Source: Oscarella lobularis
Taxonomy: Eukaryota; Porifera; Homoscleromorpha; Homosclerophorida; Oscarellidae
Length of the DNA stretch: 64,000 nucleotides
Direction of reading: 5' to 3'
Assembly (NCBI RefSeq): GCF_947507565.1
Contig: NC_089178.1
Location: 2,728,001 to 2,792,000 of the forward strand
Both the position numbers and the translations under genes were made by a program. This document shows, in pieces, positions 1-10,732 of the stretch (the stretch's first letter is position 1; each line of letters starts with the position of its first letter). Under the pieces are notes generated by a model. The model had not been told where the DNA came from, searched no databases, and saw nothing but the letters and a program-made list of their open reading frames with translations.

Positions 1-858
1 ACCCAAACTGGCTGCTATGGGCGTGGCAATATTGTCAGGATTCACATGGAACCGTTTTGATAATAGGATCACTATGATCATTATGCCGCCGAGAGCGAAA
101 CTCGCTACGGAAGCCGTTATGAGGCTCGACGCGCAGAGCAGAAGAGCGTCTTCTATTTTCAAAACTCCATCCGATAGCCAACCAAATAGGACAGCAGCGA
201 ATGAAGCCAACGCTCCAATAACCAAAGCTTGAGCCTGAAAACTTTTCTAAAAAAAAGATAATCACAATAGCTGATGTCTTTTACTTGAATAAGGGCCATA
301 TTTCCAAGTATTAGTAATTTTTTTGCTGCTGCAGTGTCCATGGCACCCGTATTTGCCTAGCATTAATTTTATCAACCACAATCTTGTATATTACGTTCTT
401 CCTCCTTACAGCTGTGGAGAGACGAGAGGCAAGGGTCATCTCCAAATTTCCCTTCAATCCAAGGAGGGCAGGTACCAGTATAAACAACTCGTTAACATCC
501 ATAAAAACAGGCCAATGCTAAGAAGCAAAAAAATCATTGCACTTATATTAGTATTGAGAATTTTTCGTACTTGGACGTAATCGAGTAACATTCCGGCCGA
601 TACCATGCCAAAGCCGGCGATCAAAAAAGGAAAGAAGACTTGGATTCCGATTCTGCACGACGATTCTTTCTTAGGCGTCTTCAGTGGATCCTCTTGTATG
701 ATCTCTTCCGGCTGCGTAAGAAGAATTCCGTTCGCCTGCTTGGTTGCTACAAGTAGATTCGTCGGTTTGTCCTCTTGCGACCCCTCCGAAGTGAGGTCAG
801 ACGACTCGGATCGCCTTCTCATCCTATCGATTTGAGCCGTCTTCTCGACTGGTTTCAT
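1..858 (-). CDS. SLC41A: SLC41-family Mg2+ transporter, 5' part (cut by window edge)
   Basis: Integral membrane divalent-cation (Mg2+) transporter of the SLC41/MgtE type; only the N-terminal part is present. Four exons read on the minus strand: 571-858, 410-517, 285-356 and 1-234, joined by GT-AG introns of about 50 nt in consistent phase. After a charged N-tail come family hallmarks: '[18 protein letters not shown]', then '[20 protein letters not shown]', then 'NMALIQ' and, at the window edge, '[14 protein letters not shown]', the conserved Asp-containing pore signature. The ATG at 856-858 (MKPVEK) is chosen because the open frame further upstream has only a GTG. SLC41 proteins have two such halves, so the second half lies left of the window. 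Family assignment is firm; which vertebrate paralog it matches cannot be decided. Confidence 0.9.
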
Positions 859-1174
859 AAAAGGAGAGATTCGCAGGGGCGACGCTCGAACTGAGTTTAG
901 CACCCGTATGTGTTCTCCCGCGCGCTACAACACCGTTCGTTTCTTTGTTTTTTAATTAATCGACTACGGTTTATAAACTTGCGTACAAAAACAAGTAGTT
1001 ATTTGAAATAGCAAAATAGAAAAAAATGATTTGATCAAGGGCTAGCAAAACAGTGACATCCCGGCACCAATCAGACGTAACGGCTCCAGATAGGAAGACG
1101 AACTCTGTGTAGTCATATTCTTTCGATACGAAGACATGATACGATGAAGAAATGATACGATGCAGTCAGTCTAA
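859..1174. other. Intergenic, nothing recognised
   Basis: About 316 bp between the SLC41 start and the GADD45-like stop. It is AT-rich near 940-1030 and has no open frame, repeat or RNA gene that I can support. It should hold the SLC41 promoter and the 3' UTR of the GADD45-like gene. Confidence 0.5.
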
Positions 1175-1830
1175 TTAGTTGTAGGGAATCCCATCGTCGT
1201 CTCCGATGGGATCAACGAGCGAGACGATCTTTTTCTCGCCACTTCGTCGACAGTGATTCACAAGAACCATAAGACCTTTCAGAGCCGAAGTGTTCTATAT
1301 AAGGCAAACTTAAAAACGACGCCGGGCTTTAGAAAGCGGAAGGCATACCTGAATGAGAACGCACCCACATGTTTCAGACGAGTTCGACACCGCCCATTTT
1401 CCTAATAAGGCGCTGCTATCGACCTGCAGAAAGCATAGGGCGTCAATAATGACCATATAGGGATGTCAACACGTGCCGCAGCCCACCTTGAGTAGTTGGA
1501 CGCCATATTCGCGGCAGTAGGCTTCGATGAGCGTAAAGTAGATCTGCACTGCCGGATCGGTGATGTCTCTGTCCTCCGTAGCAAGGACACACAGAGCCGG
1601 ATCCTCATCGCCGCATCTACGTAAAAATGATAATTAGATTAGATGGCGCATGAAGTGAGGCGAGACTCACTTCTCCAAGGCTGTTGCGACGGCTCGCACG
1701 CCGCTGACCAGTTGGCCTTCTTTCTTAGCAGTTTGCACGACGCTGAATAGACAGTCGGAAAGCACCGACGTGACTCGGGCGAAATCGAGACTAGACGGGC
1801 AATCGCTATTTCCACTTGCAGGAATGAGAT
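1175..1830 (-). CDS. GADD45: GADD45-like protein (L7Ae/S12e fold)
   Basis: Small stress-response type protein; GADD45 family members bind p38-pathway MAP3Ks, PCNA and CDK1. Four exons on the minus strand: 1671 up to about 1830, 1487-1616, 1349-1423, 1175-1294, all joining in phase. The core 'DPAVQIYFTLIEAYCREYG' matches the GADD45 helix 'ALQIHFTLIQAFC', preceded by 'GDEDPALCVLA' in the place of the GADD45 DPD..LCLLA strand. The related ribosomal protein S12 shares the fold and a 'KVD..ALLGKWA' resemblance, so S12 is the alternative, but a true S12 would be far better conserved. The first exon has no in-frame ATG before a stop near 1860, so the N-terminus must come from an unseen short exon. 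Confidence 0.6.
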
Positions 1831-2544
1831 GTAACGTTAGGCTTACTTTTCATATCGGCAAAGAGACTTTCGTCCTCTGTTGTGATGTCTCGTATAAGTA
1901 AGCATTGCTCCTTTCGAACTCGTGTCTGTGATGATACTGAACTGTTCCTGCGTATGCATGGCCCTTTATGGGTTTGGACACGCCCGGGTTTAATGCAATT
2001 AGTGAACCCTGTAATCCCACACAAGCGTCATCTCTGCCTAGAGACCATCGCAAAGTGGCCCAATTCTCACAACTGGAGTAATTTAGGCCTTGAAACTCAA
2101 TTCAGGGGAACTCGGTTGCCTGTAGACTGCATTAGTCACGAGTCGTCTTCCGGATGTGGGAAACGCCGTGACGTCCACAATCTTCACATCACAACAAAGT
2201 CTACATTTCTGAGAGAGAGAGAGAGAGAGAAAGAAACGGCTACAGTGAATTGGCTCTGAAGTATCTTGCAATACTACCAACTACGACCCCGTACCGTTCC
2301 CTGCCACGCACCAGGTCATTGTCTATATCACTGCTGCACCTTTCCGGAAGCCACCCGCTTGTAGGGTCAAAGGTCCTGCAGGAGAACGGAAACCGAATTG
2401 CTAGTGTAAGAATAATTGTATAAGAAATCGAATAATACAACCAGCGGTTTGTATGCATCACCACAAATCATTCATGTGTTTTTTCTAACAATAATAAGTC
2501 AATCAGGCACCCAAGTATGAACAAGAGACTACGTATGTCAGAAC
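1831..2544. other. Intergenic with no gene recognised
   Basis: About 700 bp between the GADD45-like 5' exon and the OTUD5 stop. Open frames here are short and look like chance. The only structured feature is a GA microsatellite, listed separately. Confidence 0.5.
2212..2231. repeat. (GA)n microsatellite
   Basis: About ten GA dinucleotide units followed by an A-rich tail, in intergenic DNA between the GADD45-like gene and OTUD5. Confidence 0.9.
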
Positions 2545-4897
2545 TCAGCTATTTTTGCTACATCCCACCGTCGAATTCTGGCTATCGTTCTTCAACTTGT
2601 CGAGGTATTCTTGCTGTGACGCAGCGAGAACGGCAGCCAAAACGCCGTCATCTTCCCATTCACCAATTCCTATAAAAACCCCTCTAAGGAAATCCGGTGA
2701 ACAATCTACGTACGCACTAACTAAAGTATGCCCCATTAGAATAACCAGTGGTTGACAAAATACATCCAGCATTGTCGTCACATCCCGCAACACACCCAGG
2801 TACCAACGTCACGCCAGCCCCGCAATGTGTAGAACCAAATGACGTACTAAACGCCCATAGGGATCCTACGATGGGGAGCCCAAGTTCCCCACATTTCGGA
2901 AACCAAATCTACTTTACTCGTTTCATTGCTATAGTGAGGTACCAAATAAACAGGCAAGGAAGCCAGAATGCTCGCGTATCAGGTGCAGTGCCAAACAATT
3001 AAACGTACTATCTATGATTGCGGCAGAGGAGCGCGCCTCTACTGGTCATTTGCTCAACTCTATTGTCTCTTAGCAGGGACTCTTCGTAATTTCGTGGACG
3101 TGCGTGCCTTCTATCTGAACTTACCTAGCATGGAAGGGGGAACGCTGTCCATGAAATCCTGATACCCGGACGCGTTCTCTCCGCCGCCGCCGCCGCCGCC
3201 ACTTGCTACGACGACTCCACTCTCGCCATCTTCCTCGCTCTTATCCCTTCCCTGCAAACACGGCGAACGTCTCGACAGCAGCGGCGGCGATTCGGCAGTC
3301 GGCGACGGCAGCGGCGACGAATTAGGCGACCGAGAATAAGGCGAATGTCGCGGAGATCGCGAGAGCGATCTTCGAACGCGCGACGATCCGCCGTCGGCTC
3401 GCGTGCGCGCCGCACTCGCCGACGGCGACGATGGTGGCGACGACGACTGCGGCACCGGCGGCGGCTGCGACGGCGGCGCCACAGCCGACGCAGCTGGAAC
3501 GTTGCGCTTTCGCTTGGAAAACGCGACGTCGAGAACGGTTTCTTTCGAGGAACTCGGTCCCGTTTCACTTCCGGGTGTCGTGGACTTGCCGAGGCTTCGT
3601 TTTTCATTCTCTTTCAGCCACTCGAAGTATGACTCGCGCGCAACGGCTTCCTCTATGGCGCTGCCCGTCGCTTCCCAGTCCGTCGATCGCATTTTGTCTT
3701 CGAGCATCGTTTTCTCAATGATATCCAGTTCGGACGCACGAACCGAATCGCTCAATAGCATTCGATCAGCAAGCTAGAAAAGAAGATATCCTCATGAAAA
3801 GATATTTTTACGTGTGCTTACCCCTGGTTTGAAGTTGGCAAAGCCGAGGCCAACTCCTACCGTTGCCGCATAAGGATCCGATACGGAATTATAGTGGACT
3901 CCTAGATGATAGCTGATTCGAATTGGCGCGTTGTCCGTCTTGTAAATTCCGTGAAACGTATTGATCGGTTCTGAGCAAGAGCGTCGAGATCATATCTTCC
4001 CCCATCAAATCTTCTATCGATTATACCTGTTGTGTATTGATACACTTCAATTAGACGATTGTACATTTCGGACATGGCTTGCATTTCCAAATTATTACCA
4101 TGACAACCGTCACTTCGTTTTCGATTCACGTACGCAGTAAAATCTTCCGTTACGTATTGTGAAAAATAGTCTCGATTCTTCAACTGTGATAAAAAGTGTC
4201 AGCAATAATCAAATTAATTAATTACAAATACCATGTAATCCATGCAATGTTGTCGCACCACGTGATGCATATCCTGATCTCCGTAAACCTGATCGGCTAA
4301 GAAAAAGTCGGTCATAGAAAAAAAGCCGCATTCCTCCCCACCCCGCCCCAGAATTTCATTCACCGACTGCACGAAACAGACAGGCGCCGTCTTCGATCAT
4401 TCTCTTTATCACAAACCCGCGCTTCTCCTTCAACTCTTTCTCGAATCGTAACTCGTCCTTCGAGAGAGAACAAGAGACCCTTCGCGCTTTTCCCCGCGAG
4501 AGATCCTCGTACGTACTTCTAACGTATAACGACTCATACGTCGCACTTCTTCCTCGTGTTCGTCGGCGCTGTTGTAGCCGTCGCCGCCGCCCGTTTCTTC
4601 GTCGTCGCTCGTCGACTTTTTTGTCGCGAGAAGAGCTTTCTTCTTCCGGTGTGACGACGAAGATGTTGTCGTCGTCGCGCCTCCTATCGGTGGACCGTCT
4701 GTCGCCGCCGTAGCGGCCGCCGCCGCCGACGCCGCTACGCGATTCTCCGACGTCGTTTCGTCGTTTTCGCTCTGCGACGACGTGACGGACGGCCACGCGC
4801 GCGGACTCGATCGCGATTTGCCGCTGTCGCCGTCGGATTCGCTGTCCGACTTGTCTTTCGTCGATTTCGACGCTTTTTTCTTTGGCAGTATGGTCAT
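2545..4897 (-). CDS. OTUD5: OTU-family deubiquitinase OTUD5
   Basis: Ubiquitin-chain protease of the OTU cysteine-protease family. Seven exons on the minus strand: 4517-4897, 4364-4457, 4232-4296, 4027-4184, 3822-3970, 3125-3773, 2545-2669. In order: low-complexity Ser/Ala/acidic N-tail; '[11 protein letters not shown]' as in vertebrate OTUD5; catalytic block '[11 protein letters not shown]' with the nucleophilic Cys; '[19 protein letters not shown]'; the '[12 protein letters not shown]' block carrying the catalytic His; '[10 protein letters not shown]' after the OTU fold; and a C-terminal ubiquitin-interacting-type helix '[15 protein letters not shown]'. The start ATG (4895-4897, MTILPKKK) gives the expected length. 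The gene is divergent with PARS2, their ATGs about 85 bp apart, implying a shared promoter. The 455-bp last intron is long for this locus. Confidence 0.93.
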
Positions 4898-4981
4898 CGG
4901 TCGATTAGCGTTCACAATTGTGATGTCGCGCAAGCGCAAGTTTTATCACGTGCACACCTCCGGGAAGCCCCCAAACTTTCA
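4898..4981. promoter_or_regulatory. Bidirectional promoter, OTUD5 / PARS2
   Basis: An 84-bp gap between the divergent ATGs of OTUD5 and PARS2. It contains CGCAAGCGCAAG, a CACGTG-type E-box within 'tcacgtgcaca', and GC-rich flanks. No TATA box is evident. Promoter role is inferred from position only. Confidence 0.6.
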
Positions 4982-6256
4982 ATGTCTCGATTTCGGAATG
5001 TGACGTCGCGCTTGTGTGCCTTGACCGCTTCGTCCGCCGCGAGCGGATCGATAAAGAGTCAGCGGCTGATGCTGAGAGCGGGACTCGTTCGACAAACTGC
5101 GTCGGGCTTGTACGCTCTCCTCCCGCTCGGCCTGCGCGCAATGCGCAAGCTCGAGCGTCTCGTCGACGACGAAATGGCGCGAATAGGCGGCGCGAAGCTC
5201 GCCATGGCATCGCTAATCCCGAAACGATTGTGGTCGAAATCGGGCCGCTGGGCTGCGTACGGCGACGAACTGTGGCGCGTCGAAGATCGAAAGGGAAGCG
5301 AATTTTGTCTCGGTCCCACACACGAGGAGGTGATCGCCGATCTCGCTTCCGTCGTTCGATCGTACCGCGCGCTACCCCTGCTCGCCTATCAAATAACCCG
5401 GAAATTTCGTGACGAGTTGCGCCCGCGTGGCGGCCTCCTTCGCGCGCGCGAATTCGTCATGAAAGACATGTATTCCTTTGATATTAGCCCGGAAGCAGCG
5501 GCGATTACCTACGAGCGCGTCAATGACGCATACGAGATGATTTTTAGCCGTTTAGGCGTTCCCTTTGTGAAAGCAAAAGGTGATACGGGCCAAATTGGCG
5601 GCAGTTTGTCGCACGAGTATCACGTGTTGGCTTCCTGCGGCGAAGACAATGTTTTAACGTGTGACAAGTGCGCGGTGTCCGTCAATGAAGAATTAATGAA
5701 CGATTCCGTTGTGCCACGCGGCTGCAAGGTGCCTAAACAATGCGAGGTGAAAACGATGAAAGGAATCGAAGTTGGACACGCGTTTTATCTCGGGAAGAAA
5801 TACTCTGACGTTTTTCAAATCATTGTCAATGATTCGAAAGGTGGTCAAGTGACCGCTGAAATGGGTTGCTACGGGATTGGAATAACGCGTCTTTTACAAG
5901 CTTGCATAGAAGCTTTCTCACCTGACGAAAATCAGATTCGATGGCCTGAACAAATAGCACCGTATAGAGTTTGCATTCTTCCCGCAGAAAAGGATCTACA
6001 TGCAGAAGCAGAAGAACTTTATGATGCACTAGTTCATCCTAGTACACCTTACAGTGATATTGATATCATTCTTGAGGATCGAGATCACTTGTCACTGTCA
6101 GCCCGACTTTCGCTAGCCAGACTCCTTGGTTATCCCTATCTGGTCATTCTAGGTAAGCAGATGCGAGAGACGGGGCTGCTTGAGCTCCAGGCTCAAGCAA
6201 TGGAACAGACGGAGTATTTATCAAAAGAGAAACTGATAGATAAAATGTTGGTGTGA
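4982..6256 (+). CDS. PARS2: Mitochondrial prolyl-tRNA synthetase
   Basis: Charges mitochondrial tRNA-Pro with proline. Intronless 424-residue ORF, close to the length of PARS2 and of bacterial-type enzymes without the large insertion domain. Class II synthetase motifs are visible: motif 1 region near residues 60-75, 'GPTHEEV' near 113, motif 2 'FRDELRPRGGLLRAREFVMK' near 143-162, and motif 3 'GCYGIGITRLLQ' near 297. The C-terminal anticodon-binding region begins around 'IAPYRVCILP'. The N-terminus is rich in Arg/Ser with few acids, consistent with a mitochondrial targeting peptide. Shares a promoter with OTUD5 and converges with the MFS gene downstream, only 75 bp between the stops. Confidence 0.95.
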   Translation: MSRFRNVTSRLCALTASSAASGSIKSQRLMLRAGLVRQTASGLYALLPLGLRAMRKLERLVDDEMARIGGAKLAMASLIPKRLWSKSGRWAAYGDELWRVEDRKGSEFCLGPTHEEVIADLASVVRSYRALPLLAYQITRKFRDELRPRGGLLRAREFVMKDMYSFDISPEAAAITYERVNDAYEMIFSRLGVPFVKAKGDTGQIGGSLSHEYHVLASCGEDNVLTCDKCAVSVNEELMNDSVVPRGCKVPKQCEVKTMKGIEVGHAFYLGKKYSDVFQIIVNDSKGGQVTAEMGCYGIGITRLLQACIEAFSPDENQIRWPEQIAPYRVCILPAEKDLHAEAEELYDALVHPSTPYSDIDIILEDRDHLSLSARLSLARLLGYPYLVILGKQMRETGLLELQAQAMEQTEYLSKEKLIDKMLV

Positions 6257-6269
6257 TTGATGTGTACGT

Positions 6270-6275
6270 AATAAA
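6270..6275 (+). terminator. Polyadenylation signal AATAAA of PARS2
   Basis: Canonical AATAAA hexamer 14 nt after the PARS2 stop codon, in the 75-bp gap before the convergent MFS gene. It is followed by a T-rich stretch. Confidence 0.7.
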
Positions 6276-6331
6276 TCTTTCTGGCTTTTGCTTCTCGTGC
6301 ATTTCATTATTTCCAAGGGCAAGAGTATAGT

Positions 6332-7666
6332 TTAACTCTGCTCTTCTTTCTGCCTCCGACGGCTAACCCGATAAGCCATTTTCAAGGCAATTAGTCCACT
6401 CGTAGCAATCGCTGCTCCAATAAATAAGAAATTATTAAAACTGCCCGTCTTTCTGAAGACTAAGTCTGCACTGATTGGACCAAGTAGACCAGCTGATCCG
6501 AAAGCGGGTCCGAGAAAGCCAGAGATGTGTGCACCGTCCCTGCTGCTATACGTATCTCCGGTTAATGAAACACAAAGTGATAAGGGAATTGAAAACGTTA
6601 TGATGTTGAGCGAGAAAGCGACTAGGGCAGCATAAACGCCCCATTGACTGCTATTGTTGCTGATGAAAACGGGCAAGAGTGCCATAGTCAAACCTTGCAT
6701 GACTCCTCCAAACATCCAGAGATATTCTATTTTCACTTTGTCCGAGATGATCATCCACAGAAACGAGCCGGCTATGAAAGATCCAAATGCAACTGCAGAC
6801 AGAGCATCTATTGGTGGATCCGGACTTCGCCAAATTGTCTCAAGAAAACTTCTTTGTCTTCCCGTTAGACCCCAAGCGCCAAAAACGAAAGAAAATCGAG
6901 TCCAGCTAAGAAGCCAAAAGCGAGAGTCCTTCAGAAGATCTCGGAACGTCCATCGTCTCGGGTCGACCGTTTTCTCCTCATCACTGCACTGATCAGACTG
7001 ATGCGGATTTAGCTTTACACTAAAGACTGCCGGCACGTTAAACAGAACAAAGAGTATTCCCGATAAGAGAAGAACAGTTTCGGCGGCGAGAAAGCTTTCT
7101 TCATGTAAACGTTCCAAATATAGAAACCACTGTCCAAACAAAAGACTTCCAATGGCATAACAAGCGAACGGAAAGGACGAACAGAAGCCCATGTGACTAG
7201 GAAACCAAGAAATAAGTAAAACAACTACGGATATGTTGACCAATTGAATGACCATCGCAGGCATGACACCATAACTGAGCATGTAGAGAATATCGGTGCC
7301 GTTTCCGTGATCACAGTATCGAACGGCGACAGCGCAAAAACTCCAAGTGGCAACGAGAAGAAGGATAACCAACATATACAAAGTTCGATGACCTAACTTG
7401 TTCAAGGCGGAACTACGCGCCGTTCCAATCATGCCACCCACGATGACTTGAATAGATTCGGCGTAAACGGCTGTGGACGGATTCCATTTTGACGTCGGAC
7501 AAGAGAGTTGGGTTAGTTTGATGAGGTAGCTGCCCGTAACACTTAGTCCCATTGTCATGCTACTGAGAGAGGTAACAATCGCAATGATCCAGGCGTAGCT
7601 AGGCCGCTTGCGTTTCGAACTCGAACTATCGAGTCGGTTTTGCTCCTCACAGATGAGCGAGTTCAT
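6332..7666 (-). CDS. Major facilitator superfamily transporter
   Basis: Intronless 444-residue multi-pass membrane protein. Twelve hydrophobic segments can be drawn: one cluster in residues 25-215, a polar cytosolic loop around 'SDEEKTVDPRRWTFRDLLKD', then a second cluster to about residue 430. The arrangement and the 'LNKLGHRTL' turn between segments 2 and 3 fit the MFS 6+6 plan. Similarity is to the poorly characterised oxalate/formate and monocarboxylate-like MFS branch rather than a named vertebrate transporter, so no substrate is assigned. The C-tail is basic (SRRRQKEEQS). Converges with PARS2. Confidence 0.8.
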   Translation of the reverse strand: MNSLICEEQNRLDSSSSKRKRPSYAWIIAIVTSLSSMTMGLSVTGSYLIKLTQLSCPTSKWNPSTAVYAESIQVIVGGMIGTARSSALNKLGHRTLYMLVILLLVATWSFCAVAVRYCDHGNGTDILYMLSYGVMPAMVIQLVNISVVVLLISWFPSHMGFCSSFPFACYAIGSLLFGQWFLYLERLHEESFLAAETVLLLSGILFVLFNVPAVFSVKLNPHQSDQCSDEEKTVDPRRWTFRDLLKDSRFWLLSWTRFSFVFGAWGLTGRQRSFLETIWRSPDPPIDALSAVAFGSFIAGSFLWMIISDKVKIEYLWMFGGVMQGLTMALLPVFISNNSSQWGVYAALVAFSLNIITFSIPLSLCVSLTGDTYSSRDGAHISGFLGPAFGSAGLLGPISADLVFRKTGSFNNFLFIGAAIATSGLIALKMAYRVSRRRQKEEQS

Positions 7667-7984
7667 CTAGAAGAATAGGAACGGAATGGAAACCAAATAA
7701 ATGCAAACTGGGCTTTGCTCCCGGATGCATCCGCGAAGGCGCGTGGCAAGGCGCGTGGATATCTACATATCTTGACTTGCCCGAGTACACATTTGAAATA
7801 AATACCTCCTAATCTCGCAATCTCTTCGCTCATTCTAAAATCAATGAAACTCTTGCATGCACGTCTCTTTAAAAACACCATACCCCACTCCAAGGGTACA
7901 CACTACACACACAGTTAAAATATCTACAATAGAGCGGCAAATAAAAGAACAATAAAAGATGAGCGGACACGCGTGCGAGAGATC
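7667..7984. other. Intergenic: MFS 5' flank and DYRK 3' flank
   Basis: About 318 bp. Near 7935-7960 the plus strand is A-rich with AATAAA-like words. I see no gene. It should contain the promoter of the minus-strand MFS gene and the 3' UTR of the DYRK gene, both being on the minus strand. Confidence 0.5.
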
Positions 7985-9856
7985 CTATCTCCCCCCACCA
8001 ATTTTCGGCAGAACAGTCCGCTCCTTGACTTTCACCAACGACAGACTATCAGTCACGCCGTGGTGATGTCCGGAAGGCGACTGTTGCGTGACGGTGAGTG
8101 GCAATTGACGACGCCGTTGCCTTGACGACGGACCGGTATTGGGTAGTCTATGTTGGCTAGGCAACTGACGCTTGCCCCCCGTCTGTTCACCTGGACCAAT
8201 AGAAACGCCGGCAACGGCAACAGCCGCGGCGGCGATGGGATTGGGCACGAGAGGCGGAGCTCCGCTCGGTTTCCGGGCTTGGTGATGATGGACGACGGTT
8301 ACACCCACGGCAGGCGGCACCACGTGGCCGTGGTGGTGATGGTGAGCGGCATCGGGAAGTGCGGAACCGCTTTCCTGCGGCGGTTTTGGCAGACGTCGTT
8401 TGAGCCAGGGATGTCGCAGCGCCTGTGCAGGAGTCATTCTCGAGCTCGGTTCCCATTCGAGGCACTTGAGAAGAAAATCGGTGAAGAGCGCGTCGTCGGT
8501 TCCCTTGAGCGCTTTGACCATGGTCTTCGATCCGGGCGGTCCGCGCGTCTTCCCGCGACGCGATTTGCCGCCGACGAGACTGACGCTTCCGTCCGGGTTC
8601 GTCGTCACGGTGCAGTAACGCGGATAGCCGCGCGAACTGAAGAAGGACTTGACGCGCTTGCAGGAATCCAACAACTTTGACGGCGGCACGCCGAGAAGCT
8701 CGATGATGCACGCCAATTGATCGTGTTCGTCTTCGCCGGGAAATATGGGATAGCCCGTGTGCAATTCGGCGAGAATACATCCGAGACTCCACATGTCGAT
8801 GGGCATGCCGTATTTGGCGCCGAGTATGACTTCTGGTGCGCGATAGAATCGACTTTGAATGTACGTGTAGATTCGTTGGTGATCGTAGCAACTGGAACCG
8901 TAGTCGATGACTTTGATGCCGCTGCGTCCCTGCTGCTTGAGCAGAATGTTCTCCGGCTTGAGATCGCAGTGAATGATGCGATTCCGATGGAGCACTTCGA
9001 GACACTGGAGTATAGCGTGCGCAAACTTCCGCACGAGTTGAAGCGTAAAACCTTGAAATTTGTTCTTCTTGATCAATTCGTAGAGATTGATCGAGAGCAA
9101 TTCGAATGTGATGCACGTGTGATTTCGAAAGGTGAAATGATCGAGCATGTGAACGATGTTGTGAGTTCCGTCGTGATCCTGCTTCTTCAAATGCTCCAAT
9201 ATGCGTATCTCCTCCTGCGCTTGACGCGTGAAGCGCTTCTCGTTTCGAACCATCTTGAGCGCGACGTGTTGCTTCCCCTTGTGATCGTAGACCTTGAGAA
9301 CCTGCCCGAAACTGCCCTTGCCGAGAACTTTGAGCACTTCGTAGCGATAGAGGACGTGATCGTGCGCTACGTTTACGTACGATCCCGATTCGTCGTCGTA
9401 GCCGCAATTCTGCGCGCCGCCGATCACGCCCTGACGCTTTTTCGCCGCCGGCCCGACGAAATAGACCTTCGGGTGATTGAAGATTTCGTGGTGTTCGTAC
9501 GATGTCAATTTATGCATGTAGAGTTTCATTGCCTGCTCGGGACTCATTGCCGTGCTTTTCGCTGTCGTTCCCGTGTCGCTTCCCGCTTCGCCGCCGCCGC
9601 CGCCGCCGCGACTCGCGGGTCGCGACAACGAAGACGATAGTGGTCTTCCTCCCGTCACGGACGGAAGAGTCGTCGCGACGACGCCTCCGCCCATTCGATT
9701 GGGCTTGTGCGCTTGCACGCCGCCGCCGTCGGCGTCGTCTTCGAAGAGTTGTTGGACGTGAAGCGCTTTGCTTTGGGTTTGGGCGTCGTTTTTGCGTAAG
9801 GGAGGAAGAAGGCCGTCTTGGGACGATGTCGTCGCCGCGGCTGCCATGTCTCGCAT
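7985..9856 (-). CDS. DYRK2: DYRK2-class dual-specificity kinase
   Basis: Dual-specificity Tyr-regulated kinase, class II (DYRK2/3/4). Intronless, about 620 residues. An acidic/Gly-rich N-tail precedes the class II N-terminal autophosphorylation accessory region ('[19 protein letters not shown]', '[13 protein letters not shown]') that distinguishes this class. Kinase motifs follow: 'LGKGSFGQV' glycine loop, 'VALKMVRN' lysine, '[11 protein letters not shown]' catalytic loop (HCD, typical of DYRK), 'VIDYGSSC' for DFG, and the YxY activation loop '[13 protein letters not shown]'. The C-tail has His- and Ala-rich low complexity. The open frame extends upstream from a TTG, but ATG at 9854-9856 (MRDMAAA) or 9845-9847 is the likely start. 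The coding strand is GC-rich with strong codon bias. Confidence 0.93.
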   Translation of the reverse strand: MRDMAAAATTSSQDGLLPPLRKNDAQTQSKALHVQQLFEDDADGGGVQAHKPNRMGGGVVATTLPSVTGGRPLSSSLSRPASRGGGGGGEAGSDTGTTAKSTAMSPEQAMKLYMHKLTSYEHHEIFNHPKVYFVGPAAKKRQGVIGGAQNCGYDDESGSYVNVAHDHVLYRYEVLKVLGKGSFGQVLKVYDHKGKQHVALKMVRNEKRFTRQAQEEIRILEHLKKQDHDGTHNIVHMLDHFTFRNHTCITFELLSINLYELIKKNKFQGFTLQLVRKFAHAILQCLEVLHRNRIIHCDLKPENILLKQQGRSGIKVIDYGSSCYDHQRIYTYIQSRFYRAPEVILGAKYGMPIDMWSLGCILAELHTGYPIFPGEDEHDQLACIIELLGVPPSKLLDSCKRVKSFFSSRGYPRYCTVTTNPDGSVSLVGGKSRRGKTRGPPGSKTMVKALKGTDDALFTDFLLKCLEWEPSSRMTPAQALRHPWLKRRLPKPPQESGSALPDAAHHHHHGHVVPPAVGVTVVHHHQARKPSGAPPLVPNPIAAAAVAVAGVSIGPGEQTGGKRQLPSQHRLPNTGPSSRQRRRQLPLTVTQQSPSGHHHGVTDSLSLVKVKERTVLPKIGGGR

Positions 9857-10732
9857 TCGAATGGTGAGGAGGACGACGAGCGGGTGGCTGGCGAGCGACG
9901 AGTCGCACTCTCGAGTATTTTTTCGCCTCTCGGCCAACTGTTGCTACGTGATCGACCAATCGTCAACAAGCACGGGGTAATGTGATGTCACCTCGACCTA
10001 ATTGGCGTTACGGGACTCCTCCAGGCGATAATTGATTTAATCCGGGGTCGGTATGCTTCCCCGCCACTGACCCCTAAAGCGGTGCCTTTGCGTTTCGGTG
10101 GCTTCGTCGATACGCGCGCCCTCTTGATCTTGTTTGCACCTATATTTAGACCGGTGATAACTCGTCCTCACGCATTCTTACTGCATTCTACTGTAGGTGT
10201 ATATTCAAAGAGGATTTTCTTTTCCATCCTAAGAGCATGAACACAGCAGGCAGCAGTCTATTACCTACTATAGAATTACGTCTGTCTCTCTACTAGAGTA
10301 ACTAGACAATACAACTAATGTCTCTCACCTAGGTAACAAGAGTCTCTGCTCACAGAAACCTTTCTGATTCATTTGGCGTACCCTGTCCAGCTCTTGTGAT
10401 TTTATGTATCTTTTTCATTTTCTGACGCCAAACATGAAGCGCCAGACTGTTGTTTGCCGGTGGGCCATGAATCTGCATACAATAGAGTGCAGAGTCCTTG
10501 ACACGAGTAATAATTGCACAAAACAGGTTTCTTTGAGGCCCCAAAAATAGACATCCTCCTGCCCCGTGGCAGATAACATTGTATTACTGGGGGATGTAAG
10601 ATATAATGATTGGGCTCAGGAGAACGAGGAGAGGCTTTGGACTCAATGGAAACACAGATGTAACGTGCTCTGCCTCCACACCGTCGTCTCATCACGTGAA
10701 ATCCTTTCTTTACCTCTACAGTACTCAAAAAG
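9857..10732. other. Intergenic, about 880 bp, no gene recognised
   Basis: Lies between divergent DYRK and ENOSF1-like starts, so it should carry both promoters. It contains TGATGTCA near 9983 and an alternating pattern of AT-rich and GC-rich blocks. No convincing exon, RNA gene or transposon remnant was found. Confidence 0.5.

Noticed and set aside
9502-9867. Long Arg/Pro-rich open frames opposite the DYRK kinase
   Set aside because: They mirror strongly biased GC-rich codons of the kinase; no start context or domain.
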